From: PHAA01 sp034927445
Lineage (GTDB): Bacteria; Bacillota; Syntrophomonadia; Syntrophomonadales; Syntrophomonadaceae
DNA length: 64,000 bases
Direction: 5' to 3'
Assembly (NCBI GenBank): GCA_034927445.1
Contig: JAYFPZ010000014.1
Span: 62,001-126,000, forward strand
The notes under the pieces: model-generated
Seen by the model: only the letters and a program-made list of their open reading frames with translations
Databases searched by the model: none
Told to the model about the DNA's origin: nothing
In this document: in pieces, positions 52,899-62,697 of the stretch
Layout of the letters: each line of letters opens with the position of its first letter
Numbering within the stretch: the stretch's first letter is position 1
Position numbers and translations under genes: made by a program

Positions 52899-55800
52899 AT
52901 GCCAATCAAGGAAGGATTGAAAAAGGTTCTGGTAATTGGTTCGGGGCCGATCATTATCGGACAGGCAGCCGAATTTGACTATGCCGGAACCCAGGCCTGC
53001 CGGGCGATTAAAGAAGAGGGGCTGGAAGTAGTCCTGCTCAACAGCAACCCGGCCACCATAATGACGGATACTCATATTGCCGATCATGTATACATTGAGC
53101 CCATAACCATCGATACCGTCAGCAAGATAATGGAGAAGGAAAAACCGGATGGTATAATTGCCTCCCTGGGCGGACAGGTAGGTTTGAATATGGCTTTGGC
53201 TCTGGACCGGGAAGGAATTTTGGAAAAATACGGGGTTCCTTTGCTGGGCACACCGCTGGAGGCCATTGCCCGGGCTGAGGACCGGGAGCTTTTCAAACAG
53301 ACCATGCAGGAAATCGGCGAGCCTATTCCCGAAAGTGTCATTGTCAACACGGAGGAGGCCGCGGTTGATTTTGCCAACACCATCGGATATCCGCTTATTG
53401 TACGTCCGGCTTACACCCTGGGGGGGACCGGCGGCGGCAATACCCACAATGAGGCGGAACTGCGCACAATCGTCAATAAAGGCCTGAAAAACAGCCCCAT
53501 CCATCAGGCTCTGATCGAAAGAAGCGTAGCCGGCTACAAAGAGATAGAGTTCGAGGTAATGCGTGACGCCAATGACAATTGCATCATCATCTGCTCCATG
53601 GAGAATTTCGACCCGGTGGGAATCCACACCGGTGACAGCATCGTAGTGGCGCCGGCTCAAACCTTAACCGACGAGGAATTTCAGATGTTGAGGGCCGCCT
53701 CCATCAAAATAATTCGCGCCTTGAAGATTGCGGGCGGCTGCAACATTCAATTCGCCCTTGATCCCTTCAGCAAGAAGTATTATGTAATTGAAGTAAATCC
53801 AAGGGTCAGCCGTTCCAGCGCCCTGGCCTCCAAAGCGACCGGTTATCCTATCGCCAAGGTTACCACCAAGATAGCCATCGGTTTTACCCTGGACGAGATC
53901 CCCAATGCGGTTACCGGCAAAACCACGGCCTGCTTCGAACCGGCGATTGACTATGTGGTATTGAAAATGCCGCGCTGGCCCTTTGACAAGTTTGTTTTCG
54001 GCGACCGCAAACTGGGCACGCAGATGAAAGCTACCGGTGAGGTAATGGCCATTGACCGCAGCTTTGAAGCCGCCTTCCTGAAATCCATCCGCTGTTTGGA
54101 ACTGGGCATCAACGGCTTGAGACTGCCGGAATTGCAGACCCTGAAAGATGAAGAACTGCGGGACCGGTTGATCCACGCTGATGATGAAAGAATTTTTATT
54201 ATCGCCGAGGCTTTCAGCCGGGGTATGAGTATAAACGATATTTGGGAAATCACCCAGATCGATAAATTCTTCCTTAAGAAAGTAAAGAACATCATTGATT
54301 TTTCCCAGCGGCTGAGTAGTGAGGAGTTGGACCGGGAGCTGCTGCTGGAAGCCAAAAAAATGGGATTTGCCGATATTGAAATAGCCAAACTGCAGCAGGA
54401 CATGGAAGAAGTGCATATTTACCGCCTGCGCCAGGATAAAGGGGTGAGGCCTACTTATAAACTGGTAGATACCTGCGCGGCCGAGTTTGATGCCGTGACT
54501 CCCTATTATTACTCCTGTTATGAAGAAGAGAACGAGGCTACCCACAACCCCAATTTAAAAAAGGTGCTGGTTATAGGCTCAGGCCCCATCCGGATCGGGC
54601 AAGGGGTAGAGTTCGATTACTGCTCGGTGCATTGCGTATGGGCTCTGCAGGAGGCTGGAATCAAGGCGATAATCGTCAACAACAACCCGGAGACGGTAAG
54701 CACCGACTTTGATACCTCCGACCGCCTCTATTTCGAACCGCTGGTTTTCGAGGATGTAATGAACATTATCGAGGAAGAAAAACCAGACGGGGTAATCGTG
54801 CAGTTCGGCGGCCAGACTGCCATCAACCTGGCGGGGCCGCTGAATAATGTGGGGGTTAGGATCATGGGAACCTCCAATGCCGGCATTGACCGGGCGGAAG
54901 ACCGTGACCGCTTTGATTCCCTGCTGGAGGAATTGGGAATACCCCGTCCGCCCGGCAAGAGTGTATTTTCAGTGGTGGATGCGGTTAAAGCCGCGGATAA
55001 AATAGGCTATCCGGTTCTGGTGCGTCCTTCCTACGTGCTGGGGGGGAGGGCTATGGAAATTGTTTATAATCAGGCGGAACTGGAACAATATATGGTCACC
55101 GCCGTAAAAATCAATCGTGAACATCCCGTACTGGTCGATAAATATCTGCTGGGCAAGGAGATCGAAGTCGATGCGGTGGGCGATGGTCAGCAGATTCTGA
55201 TCCCTGGTATTATGCAGCATATCGAGCGGGCCGGGGTGCATTCCGGCGATAGTATGGCGGTCTTCCCCGCGCACAATATCGGCCCGGATATTGAGGCCAA
55301 GGTAATCGATTATACCACCCGCCTGGGTCTGGCCCTAAAGGTAAAGGGCCTGATCAATATACAGTTTGTGGAATTCCAAAATGAGCTTTATGTAATTGAG
55401 GTAAATCCACGGTCCAGCCGTACGGTGCCATTCATCAGCAAGATTACCGGTATCCCTCTGGTCAAACTGGCCACCGAAGCGGCTCTGGGCAGAACCCTGG
55501 GAAGCATGGGCTATAAAGGCGGGCTGCAGCCCCGGCTTGATTTTTACGCGGTGAAAGTACCTGTTTTCTCCTTCAACAAACTGGAAAAGGTGGATATAAC
55601 CCTGGGGCCGGAGATGAAATCTACCGGTGAGGTAATGGGCATCGACAAATCCTTAAAAACCGCGCTATATAAAGGCCTGATTGCCGCCGGGATGGAGATC
55701 CCGCAAAAAGGTACGATTGTAGCCACCATAGCCGACAAGGATAAGGAAGAAGCCCTCCCCATCCTCAAGGGTTTTGCCGATATGGGCTTCAAGCTGATCG

Positions 55801-56120
55801 CCACCGAGGGGACGGCCCGGGCTTTAAGCGGGATGGATATCGAGGTGGAAACGGTCAAAAAGATCAAGGACGGCTCCCCCAATATTATAGACCTGCTTCG
55901 CTCCGGCAAGGTGGATTTCATTGTCAACACCCTGACCCATGGCCGGCTGCAGTTCAGTGACGGGTTTCAGATCCGGCGGGTGGCGGTGGAATTGAATGTG
56001 CCTTGTCTGACTTCCCTCGATACTTTAAAGGTTATGCAGGAAGTAATTGGTGAAGGCAAGAATATCAAGGATATGCAGTGCAATACCCTGCAGGAATATG
56101 TCAACGGTTCATTTAAATAA
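52899..56120 (+). CDS. carB: Carbamoyl-phosphate synthase large subunit
   Basis: It makes carbamoyl phosphate from bicarbonate, ATP and ammonia. It has two homologous halves, each starting KVLVIGSGPI and each with an ATP-grasp domain; the second half follows near residue 550. A C-terminal MGS-like allosteric domain (from about 935; GTIVATIADKDKEEA) would bind UMP or other effectors. The 1073 aa length is normal and no frame break is seen. GGAGGAG precedes the ATG. Paired with a glutaminase-deficient CarA, it would receive ammonia directly. Confidence 0.96.
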   Translation: MPIKEGLKKVLVIGSGPIIIGQAAEFDYAGTQACRAIKEEGLEVVLLNSNPATIMTDTHIADHVYIEPITIDTVSKIMEKEKPDGIIASLGGQVGLNMALALDREGILEKYGVPLLGTPLEAIARAEDRELFKQTMQEIGEPIPESVIVNTEEAAVDFANTIGYPLIVRPAYTLGGTGGGNTHNEAELRTIVNKGLKNSPIHQALIERSVAGYKEIEFEVMRDANDNCIIICSMENFDPVGIHTGDSIVVAPAQTLTDEEFQMLRAASIKIIRALKIAGGCNIQFALDPFSKKYYVIEVNPRVSRSSALASKATGYPIAKVTTKIAIGFTLDEIPNAVTGKTTACFEPAIDYVVLKMPRWPFDKFVFGDRKLGTQMKATGEVMAIDRSFEAAFLKSIRCLELGINGLRLPELQTLKDEELRDRLIHADDERIFIIAEAFSRGMSINDIWEITQIDKFFLKKVKNIIDFSQRLSSEELDRELLLEAKKMGFADIEIAKLQQDMEEVHIYRLRQDKGVRPTYKLVDTCAAEFDAVTPYYYSCYEEENEATHNPNLKKVLVIGSGPIRIGQGVEFDYCSVHCVWALQEAGIKAIIVNNNPETVSTDFDTSDRLYFEPLVFEDVMNIIEEEKPDGVIVQFGGQTAINLAGPLNNVGVRIMGTSNAGIDRAEDRDRFDSLLEELGIPRPPGKSVFSVVDAVKAADKIGYPVLVRPSYVLGGRAMEIVYNQAELEQYMVTAVKINREHPVLVDKYLLGKEIEVDAVGDGQQILIPGIMQHIERAGVHSGDSMAVFPAHNIGPDIEAKVIDYTTRLGLALKVKGLINIQFVEFQNELYVIEVNPRSSRTVPFISKITGIPLVKLATEAALGRTLGSMGYKGGLQPRLDFYAVKVPVFSFNKLEKVDITLGPEMKSTGEVMGIDKSLKTALYKGLIAAGMEIPQKGTIVATIADKDKEEALPILKGFADMGFKLIATEGTARALSGMDIEVETVKKIKDGSPNIIDLLRSGKVDFIVNTLTHGRLQFSDGFQIRRVAVELNVPCLTSLDTLKVMQEVIGEGKNIKDMQCNTLQEYVNGSFK

Positions 56121-56144
56121 AGCCTGATTGCGGAGGAAATATGA

Positions 56145-56942
56145 ATGTCTAAACTGGAAAAAGCGATGGTGCTCAACAACCGGCGGGTGGGCCCGGAGTT
56201 GTTTGTCATGGAGGTAAGCGCGGCGGCGATGGCAGGCCTCTGCCGGCCCGGACAGTTCTTGCACGTAAAGCCGGGGGGGACTGATGATCCCCTGCTGCGC
56301 CGCCCCTTGAGCATTTATGACGCAGTGGCGGGAAGCGGCCGGATTTCCCTGCTGTACCAGGTCGTAGGCAAGGGTACCGGACTTTTGACGGATGTGAAGG
56401 TAAACGATACTATAGACCTTATGGGCCCTCTGGGAAGGGGGTTTACCCTTCCCGACCGGCCGGAGAACATAGTCCTGGTCGGCGGAGGGGTGGGAATTGC
56501 GCCTTTGCTTTACCTGGGCCGGGTTTTACGGGAGAGGCAGTGTCAGGTCAAGGTTTTGGGCGGAGCCGGTACCGCCGCCCAGTTAGTGGCGGAGGAGCGG
56601 TTTCAAGCCCTGAGGATTGAATTTATAACAGCCACCCTGGATGGCAGCGCCGGCATAAAAGGATTGGTGGTCGATTTACTGGATAGCCCGGATTTAACGG
56701 CTGGAATCGACCGGGTATATACCTGCGGCCCGGAACCAATGATGGCCGCAGTGGCCGGGTGGGCCCGGGCCCGTAATATTTGGGGGGAAGTATCCCTCGA
56801 GGAGCATATGGCCTGCGGGGTGGGCGCCTGCCTGGGCTGCGCCCGCAAACTCAAGCACCAGGACGAGGGCTATGTAAAGGTGTGTAAAGACGGCCCGGTT
56901 TTCAACTTTGACGAAATTGAATTCTATAAAAATCTGGGCTGA
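56145..56942 (+). CDS. pyrK: Dihydroorotate dehydrogenase B electron-transfer subunit
   Basis: It passes electrons from PyrD to NAD through FAD and a [2Fe-2S] cluster. FAD-binding RRPLSIYD, the NAD region VGGGVGIAPLLYLGR and the C-terminal cluster ligands (ACGVGACLGCARK ... VCKDGPVF) are present. The 265 aa length is normal. It lies 24 nt after carB and overlaps pyrD's first bases if the earliest pyrD start is used. Confidence 0.95.
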   Translation: MSKLEKAMVLNNRRVGPELFVMEVSAAAMAGLCRPGQFLHVKPGGTDDPLLRRPLSIYDAVAGSGRISLLYQVVGKGTGLLTDVKVNDTIDLMGPLGRGFTLPDRPENIVLVGGGVGIAPLLYLGRVLRERQCQVKVLGGAGTAAQLVAEERFQALRIEFITATLDGSAGIKGLVVDLLDSPDLTAGIDRVYTCGPEPMMAAVAGWARARNIWGEVSLEEHMACGVGACLGCARKLKHQDEGYVKVCKDGPVFNFDEIEFYKNLG

Positions 56943-56956
56943 TGGAGGGCGCGGCT

Positions 56957-57886
56957 ATGGCAAAGAATATTAAGGAACCTGATCTGTCAGTGAACCTGGG
57001 AGGAATAAAGCTGAAGAACCCCGTAACCGTAGCCTCCGGTACTTTTGGTTATGGACGGGAGTATGAAGACTATATCGACATAGGGGGCATTGGAGCGGTA
57101 ATCGTCAAAGGGACTACCCTGGAGCCGCGCCCCGGCAATCCGCCTCCCCGCATTATTGAAACCTCAGCCGGGATGCTTAACGCCATCGGGCTTGAGAACC
57201 CGGGGGTGGAGGTTTTCCTGAATGAATACCTGCCTTATCTGATTGAGCGGAAGGTTACGGTTATTGCCAATATCGCCGGCAATACCCTGGAGGACTATGC
57301 GGCCTTGGCCGCTCGCCTGGAGGGGAGCTCGGGGATTGCTGGCATTGAGCTTAATATATCCTGTCCCAACGTTAAACAGGGCGGGCTGCAATTCGGAACC
57401 GATCCGGAGATGGTTAAGAGTGTGGTCCAGGCGGTTAAAGCCCAGACCTCAATCCCGGTCATGCCCAAACTCAGTCCCAATGTCACCAATATTGTGGAGA
57501 TTGCACAGGCCGCCCGGGAAGGGGGAGCGGATGCCCTGTCAATGATCAATACCCTGATGGGTATGGCGATCGACATCCGCACCAGGAAACCTGTCCTGGC
57601 CAACATTTTTGGCGGATTATCCGGACCCGCCATTAAACCGGTGGCCTTACGGATGATTTATCAGGTTTACCGGGAGGTTAAAATGCCGATTCTGGGCGGC
57701 GGCGGAATCATGAACACCACTGACGCCCTGGAGTTTATTATGGCCGGAGCCGCGGCGGTGTCTATCGGCACCGGTAATTTTGTCAACCCGCGGCTGGCAG
57801 CGGAAATAGCGACGGGCTTAAGCAATTATATGCAGGAGAACCATCTGGCCGGTTGGCATGAGTTGGTGGGTATAGCTGTGCAATAA
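56957..57886 (+). CDS. pyrD: Dihydroorotate dehydrogenase B catalytic subunit (class 1B)
   Basis: It oxidises dihydroorotate to orotate with FMN. The class 1 pattern is NPVTVASGTFGYG, catalytic Cys in ELNISCPNVKQGG, and FMN phosphate GGGGIMNTTDALEFIMAGA. The 309 aa length is normal. The ATG at 56957 is chosen because GGAGGG lies 7 nt upstream; an ATG at 56942 overlaps the pyrK stop. PyrK next to it makes the NAD-linked 1B type. Confidence 0.95.
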   Translation: MAKNIKEPDLSVNLGGIKLKNPVTVASGTFGYGREYEDYIDIGGIGAVIVKGTTLEPRPGNPPPRIIETSAGMLNAIGLENPGVEVFLNEYLPYLIERKVTVIANIAGNTLEDYAALAARLEGSSGIAGIELNISCPNVKQGGLQFGTDPEMVKSVVQAVKAQTSIPVMPKLSPNVTNIVEIAQAAREGGADALSMINTLMGMAIDIRTRKPVLANIFGGLSGPAIKPVALRMIYQVYREVKMPILGGGGIMNTTDALEFIMAGAAAVSIGTGNFVNPRLAAEIATGLSNYMQENHLAGWHELVGIAVQ

Positions 57887-57917
57887 TTCCTGCAGCAGTA
57901 ATAAAGGAGGCTAACGA

Positions 57918-58637
57918 ATGGAGGCAAAAGAGAGAATCGTACTGGCCCTGGATGTGGATACCCCCAAGGAAGCCCTGGAACTGGTTGATAAACTGGCTGG
58001 TTATGTAGGAGTCTTCAAAATCGGCATGCAGCTTTACAACAGCGCAGGCCCCGATATAGTGCAGCAGGTGCATGATTTAGGGGGACGCGTATTTGTTGAT
58101 TTAAAACTGCATGACATTCCCAATACGGTAGGAGCAGCCGGCAAGGTTCTGACCCGCCTCAACAGCTTCATGTTCAATGTGCACGCAGCCGGAGGCAGGG
58201 CCATGATGCGCCAGGTGGCGGAGGACTCGAACAACGAGGCCCGGCGGCTGGGGCTAAATAACCCGCTGATTTTGGCGGTTACGGTTTTAACCAGTATCTC
58301 CGCCAAAGAACTGGCTGAAGAAATGTGTGTGACCGGGATGAGCGTGGAAGAGCTGGTGGTAAAGTGGGCTCGACTGGCTCAGGAATCCGGATTGGGCGGG
58401 GTTGTATGTTCTCCTCAGGAAATAGCCCCCATTCGTAAGGCCTGCGGACCTGATTTTAAAATAGTCACCCCGGGAATCAGGCCCTTGTGGTCGGCCGCCA
58501 ACGACCAAAAGAGGATTACCACCCCTCGCCAGGCCTTGGATCTGGGCGCTGATTACATGGTTATAGGACGCCCCATCGTCAAAGCTGATGATCCCCGTGT
58601 GGCCGCCCAAAAAATTATTGATGAATTGGAGGCATAG
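57918..58637 (+). CDS. pyrF: Orotidine 5'-phosphate decarboxylase
   Basis: This enzyme makes UMP from OMP. The start VLALDVDTPKEAL, the catalytic FVDLKLHDIPNT, and TPGIRP and VIGRPIVKADDP at the phosphate site are all present. The 239 aa length is normal. AAAGGAGG precedes the ATG. It is next to last in the pyr run. Confidence 0.95.
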   Translation: MEAKERIVLALDVDTPKEALELVDKLAGYVGVFKIGMQLYNSAGPDIVQQVHDLGGRVFVDLKLHDIPNTVGAAGKVLTRLNSFMFNVHAAGGRAMMRQVAEDSNNEARRLGLNNPLILAVTVLTSISAKELAEEMCVTGMSVEELVVKWARLAQESGLGGVVCSPQEIAPIRKACGPDFKIVTPGIRPLWSAANDQKRITTPRQALDLGADYMVIGRPIVKADDPRVAAQKIIDELEA

Positions 58638-58640
58638 ACT

Positions 58641-59216
58641 ATGTTGGATAAAGCCGAAGCAACCAGTATTTTCATCCAATCGGGAGCATTAATGGAAGGG
58701 CACTTCAAGCTCACCAGCGGGCGGCACAGCAACCGCTACATGCAGTGTGCCCAGGTGCTGCAATACCCGGCTTTTACGGAGCAATTGGCCAGACATATAG
58801 CGGATAAGTTTGCGGATGTAAAAATTGATTATGTAATCGGACCGGCTATGGGCGGAATTATCGTGGCCTATGAAGTTGCCCGGCAGTTGGGTGTACCGGG
58901 TATCTTTTGCGAGCGGGAAAATGGTAAAATGGCATTAAGAAGAGGCTTCAAACTGGAACCGGGGCAAAAGGTACTGGTGGTTGAGGATGTGGTAACCACC
59001 GGCGGTTCCGTGGTTGAGGTCATGGATATAGTCCGTCAGTCCGGGGCTGAAGTAGTCGGGGTAGGCGTACTGGTAGACCGCAGCGGCGGCAAGGTCGACT
59101 TTGGTGTTAAGACCGAACCGGTGCTCGCCATGGATATAGAATCCTGGGAGGCCTCCGCCTGCCCCCTTTGCCAGGCGGGGCAGGGAGAAGCGATAAAACC
59201 TGGCAGCCGCAGCTAA
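58641..59216 (+). CDS. pyrE: Orotate phosphoribosyltransferase
   Basis: It makes OMP from orotate and PRPP. The type I PRT fold has GHFKLTSGRHSNRYMQCA at the substrate end, and the PRPP loop VLVVEDVVTTGGSV. The 191 aa length is normal. The C-terminus carries CPLCQAG, a short cysteine pair also found in some clostridial homologues. It starts 3 nt after pyrF, so it is cotranscribed. Confidence 0.95.
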   Translation: MLDKAEATSIFIQSGALMEGHFKLTSGRHSNRYMQCAQVLQYPAFTEQLARHIADKFADVKIDYVIGPAMGGIIVAYEVARQLGVPGIFCERENGKMALRRGFKLEPGQKVLVVEDVVTTGGSVVEVMDIVRQSGAEVVGVGVLVDRSGGKVDFGVKTEPVLAMDIESWEASACPLCQAGQGEAIKPGSRS

Positions 59217-59234
59217 AACCGGGAGGAGCAAATA

Positions 59235-59531
59235 ATGAAAACCTTTATTAACGGGAAGGAAATCAAGTTTGTCGAGGGAGGATATAAATATATTTTTATG
59301 AAACCCTTCGGACAATTCCAGGAAAAAACCATCGAAAAAGAAAACGGCGACAAGATGCTCCTGGAATTTTATGACAACGGGGTGCAAATCAGGACCCTGA
59401 TGACCAGGCAGGAAGTGACAACCATTGTCAACCGTGAAATAGCGATCGATACCGTTAATAACAAGATATACATTCTGGAGGAGGGAAACCAGGCCCAATT
59501 TAATCCGGATGGCTCTGTCGAAGTAATTTAA
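59235..59531 (+). CDS. Small conserved protein of unknown function
   Basis: I do not recognise this 98 aa protein. It is soluble with a likely beta-rich fold (alternating hydrophobic strands) and no cysteines. CGGGAGGAG precedes the ATG, and it follows pyrE by 18 nt, so it is probably in the pyr transcript. No function can be given. Confidence 0.65.
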   Translation: MKTFINGKEIKFVEGGYKYIFMKPFGQFQEKTIEKENGDKMLLEFYDNGVQIRTLMTRQEVTTIVNREIAIDTVNNKIYILEEGNQAQFNPDGSVEVI

Positions 59532-59571
59532 CCAGTTCAATAAGTCTGAGTAATGACAGGCGGTGAATTGA

Positions 59572-60600
59572 ATGGCGGACAGAATATTAACATCCTATGC
59601 AGAACATTTGGAAATACAGGAGAAGCTCAGGGAGAGTGAAGAAAAGTACCGGCTCTTATTTGAGTCGGCCTACGACGGCATTATGCTGATTTATGACCGC
59701 CGGGTGGCGGATTGCAATCGCCGTGCCGCCGAAATATTCGGGTGTTCCTACAAGGAGTTTCTTGGTTCTTCCGTGGAGCGTTATATCCCTCCCCTGCAGC
59801 AAGACGGCCGGGCCACCATCGATATCCTGACGGAAATGGGTGAAAAAGCCTGGCAGGGAGCGCCGCAGTTGTTTGAACTGGCGCTCTGCCGGTGCGATGG
59901 CTCTGAACTTGAGGTGGAGATGAGCTTCAATACCATTAAATTGCAGGGCCAGAATATGATTCAAGTTATGGTGCGCGATATCACCGACCGCAAACAGATG
60001 GAAGAATGGCTGCGCTACCTGAATATGCATGACAAACCCACCGGCTTGTACAACCGCAATTATTTTGAGGAAGAGATGCTGCGTATGCAGAGCGGCCGTT
60101 TCGACCCGGTGGGAATCGTGGTTTGTGATGTGGACGGGCTGAAACTGGTCAACGATAATCTGGGACATGGGGCGGGAGACGAACTCCTGGCCAACGTGGC
60201 GCGAATCCTGGAAAAATGCTTCCGTGGCAGTGATGTGATCGCCAGGATCGGGGGGGATGAGTTCGCGGTTCTGCTGCCCAATTGTCCTCCTGATGTGGTT
60301 GAAGCTGCCTGCCGGCGCATCAAGGAAATGGCCGGCCAATATCGGGCTGCTCAACCGCCGGTACCGGTCAGTTTGTCTATCGGCTATGCGGTCAAAAAAG
60401 ACGCGTTCCAAACCATGATTGAGGTCTTTAAGGCAGCCGATAACCGTATGTATCTTGAAAAACCCCAAAGCCGGGAACAATTCAAAAAATATTTTGATGA
60501 ATTCTTAAAAACCAGATCCGGCAAAAATAATTCATTTAATTCGGATTTAACTGAGCCGCTAAAAGCCTCTCCACCATCTCGGAACCCGGATCAACCATGA
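59572..60600 (+). CDS. PAS-GGDEF diguanylate cyclase
   Basis: This is a probable cytoplasmic c-di-GMP synthase of 342 aa. A short coiled start (LEIQEKLRESEEKYRLLF) leads into a PAS domain (about 25-140), then GGDEF (about 155-315) with TGLYNRNYF, intact GGDEF and an RxxD inhibitory site (RGSD) five residues before it. The last 30 residues are polar. The ATG at 59572 follows GGCGG, a weak ribosome site. Its 3' end overlaps the end of the opposite rqcH gene by 65 bp. Confidence 0.92.
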   Translation: MADRILTSYAEHLEIQEKLRESEEKYRLLFESAYDGIMLIYDRRVADCNRRAAEIFGCSYKEFLGSSVERYIPPLQQDGRATIDILTEMGEKAWQGAPQLFELALCRCDGSELEVEMSFNTIKLQGQNMIQVMVRDITDRKQMEEWLRYLNMHDKPTGLYNRNYFEEEMLRMQSGRFDPVGIVVCDVDGLKLVNDNLGHGAGDELLANVARILEKCFRGSDVIARIGGDEFAVLLPNCPPDVVEAACRRIKEMAGQYRAAQPPVPVSLSIGYAVKKDAFQTMIEVFKAADNRMYLEKPQSREQFKKYFDEFLKTRSGKNNSFNSDLTEPLKASPPSRNPDQP

Positions 60601-62320
60601 TAGTCCAATAATTGTCGTAGATAACCATACCCGGCCTGGCTCCGCCAGGCTTTTTTACGTTGTAACGGAAGGTATAATCAACCGGAACCTTGGGAGAGGC
60701 ACTGGCTTTACTGAAATAGGCGGCCAGAGCGGCGGCTTCCTCCAGGGTGCGGTCCGGTACCAGGTCAATGCGGTTAACCGGAGCGGGTAAACTGATGATA
60801 ACATGGGTTCCGGGTATTTGCCGGGCATGCAGCCACAGGTCATTACGGTCTGACTCCCGTAGGGTCAGGCGGTCGTTCTGCAGGTTGTTCCGGCCGACCC
60901 TTATCAGCATACCGTCGGACGACAAAAATTTACGGGGCTGGCTGCGTTCCGTCCGGTGTTTGGAACGCCCGCTGCGTAGCTTGACATAATGCTCTTTCTC
61001 CAGTTCTTCCATTATTTCCTCGATCATAGCGGGGCTTTCCGCCTGTTTTACCGCCACCAGCACCGATTCCAGGTAGTCTATGCCCACTTGGTTTTCGGCC
61101 ATGAGCCGCTGCAGATGCTGCTGTGCGCTGCGGCTTTTGTTGTAAATTTTAAAATAGCGCTGGGCGTTTTGGATCGGGGTGTAACGAACATCAAGGGGCA
61201 TAGTGACCTGTTCGCCGGTGTAGAAATCAGGCAAAACCGCTTTCGTATCACCCTTTTTAAATTGACTGGCGTAGGAGGTCAGGAGTTCCCCCCAGATCTT
61301 ATATTTCTCCTTGGCTTGAGCCTGGCTGAGGTCTCCTTCCTGCAAAAACTTTTTCCGGTAGGCTTTTTGCAGGTGTTCATTGATATGACGGGTCAAATTG
61401 GTTTGCATTGATTCCAGGCGCAATTGCCCCAGTTTTTGCGCATAGAAGGCATTGCAGGCCTCATTCATGGAGTCGTATGTTTTTACGGTGGTTGCGCTGG
61501 GAGTCGGTTCGAAAGGAGCAAAATCCAGCGGCAGGTTTTTAGAATATTCAACGGTGGGGGTGAATTTACCCTCGTCAATAAGGCGAAGAAGAGCACGAGT
61601 GGACTCGTAGAGGCGGCTCAGTTCATACTCGCCGCATTCTTCAACCGTCAGCCGGGAATCCAGCCCTGCGGCGGCGCCGATCTCCCTGGCACTGTAGGGA
61701 CTGAGGCCGGTGTAAACATTAAACAATGCCGTGGTGGCGGCGGTATTTTCCTCCTGCCTCCATATGGCGGCCGCAAACGATTCATAGGCAGCATCCCCGG
61801 GGTCCAGTTTCCCTTGCGCAGGTGGGCTCATATAAACTTTGCCGGGAAGTACTTCGCGGCATGAGCTTATATCGCTGCCTACTTTTTTAATGGAATCAAT
61901 AATAAGGCCGCTGGCCGGGTTCACCAAAACAATATTGGAATGCCGGCCCATAAACTCGCAGATCAGCAGTTTATCCTGCCATTCCCGGAAATCGTTCATA
62001 GCCTCGATCCTAATATGAACAATGCGCTCCATACCTATCTGCTTGACTTCCTTGATTTTGCCGCCTTCCAGGTACTTGCGCAAAAGCATGCAAAAGGCTG
62101 AAGGCTGGCTGGGATTGGGCTTTTTTTCGCTGGTGATATGAAGCCGTGACCAGCGCGGATTGGCAGACAAGACCAACCGTACCGTGCCTGATTGGGCCAA
62201 GCGGATAGACAGAACCAGTTCATCCTTTTCCGGTTGGTGAATCTTATCGATACGGGCATCGGCCAGTTCTGAATTCAATTCAGCCGCCAGGGCTTTGATA
62301 ACCAGTCCATCAAAGGGCAT
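60536..62320 (-). CDS. rqcH: Ribosome-quality-control factor RqcH (NFACT family)
   Basis: It binds stalled large ribosomal subunits and adds C-terminal alanine tails. The N-terminal NFACT-N domain begins MPFDGLVIKALAAELNSEL; the middle coiled-coil helices hold LRLESMQTNLTRHINEHL; the C-terminal NFACT-R RNA-binding domain has VGRNNLQNDRLTLRES and LHARQIPGTHVII. The conserved Asp-Arg pair appears as Glu-Arg (QIGMERIVHIRI), a mild change. The ATG at 62320 has AGAGGAG upstream; the open frame continues further up through the MITE-like repeat but is not coding. The 594 aa length is normal. Confidence 0.93.
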   Translation of the reverse strand: MPFDGLVIKALAAELNSELADARIDKIHQPEKDELVLSIRLAQSGTVRLVLSANPRWSRLHITSEKKPNPSQPSAFCMLLRKYLEGGKIKEVKQIGMERIVHIRIEAMNDFREWQDKLLICEFMGRHSNIVLVNPASGLIIDSIKKVGSDISSCREVLPGKVYMSPPAQGKLDPGDAAYESFAAAIWRQEENTAATTALFNVYTGLSPYSAREIGAAAGLDSRLTVEECGEYELSRLYESTRALLRLIDEGKFTPTVEYSKNLPLDFAPFEPTPSATTVKTYDSMNEACNAFYAQKLGQLRLESMQTNLTRHINEHLQKAYRKKFLQEGDLSQAQAKEKYKIWGELLTSYASQFKKGDTKAVLPDFYTGEQVTMPLDVRYTPIQNAQRYFKIYNKSRSAQQHLQRLMAENQVGIDYLESVLVAVKQAESPAMIEEIMEELEKEHYVKLRSGRSKHRTERSQPRKFLSSDGMLIRVGRNNLQNDRLTLRESDRNDLWLHARQIPGTHVIISLPAPVNRIDLVPDRTLEEAAALAAYFSKASASPKVPVDYTFRYNVKKPGGARPGMVIYDNYWTIMVDPGSEMVERLLAAQLNPN

Positions 62321-62413
62321 GTTGTTTCTCCTCTTTAAGCTAATTAATAGTCTGACCACCATTATACTATATATCGTCGCCAGGAGACACCAAGGAGGAG
62401 GTTCTTGATCTAA

Positions 62414-62610
62414 GGAAGCAAGAGAAGCGAACAGAACGTCCGAGACCACTGAAAAGTCTCTTAAATCGTCATGCTGAGTGTTAGCGAAGCATCTTGCAAT
62501 CATATAAATGCCAACTATACGTATTGCTGATAAGATCCTTCGTCACCTTCGACTCCTCAGGATGACAAAACATGTACTTTTTCAGTGGTCTTGAACATCC
62601 CCTTGCTTCC
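62414..62610. mobile_element. MITE-like palindromic element
   Basis: This roughly 197-bp non-coding element has terminal inverted repeats: GGAAGCAAG (62414-62422) with CTTGCTTCC (62602-62610), and AGACCACTGAAAAGT (62443-62457) with ACTTTTTCAGTGGTCT (62576-62591). Inside, CGTCATGCTGAGTG and CCTCAGGATGACA are imperfect inverted copies of a motif (GTCATnCTGAG) common in clostridial repeat families. No transposase is encoded. It lies between the divergent rqcH and dapB. Confidence 0.72.
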
Positions 62611-62697
62611 CTTTTATGTACCACCATATCCACTGCTCCTTGACTAAGGTAGGGAAATGTATAAGAATATTCTTTAAGTAACATAGGGAGGTAAATC

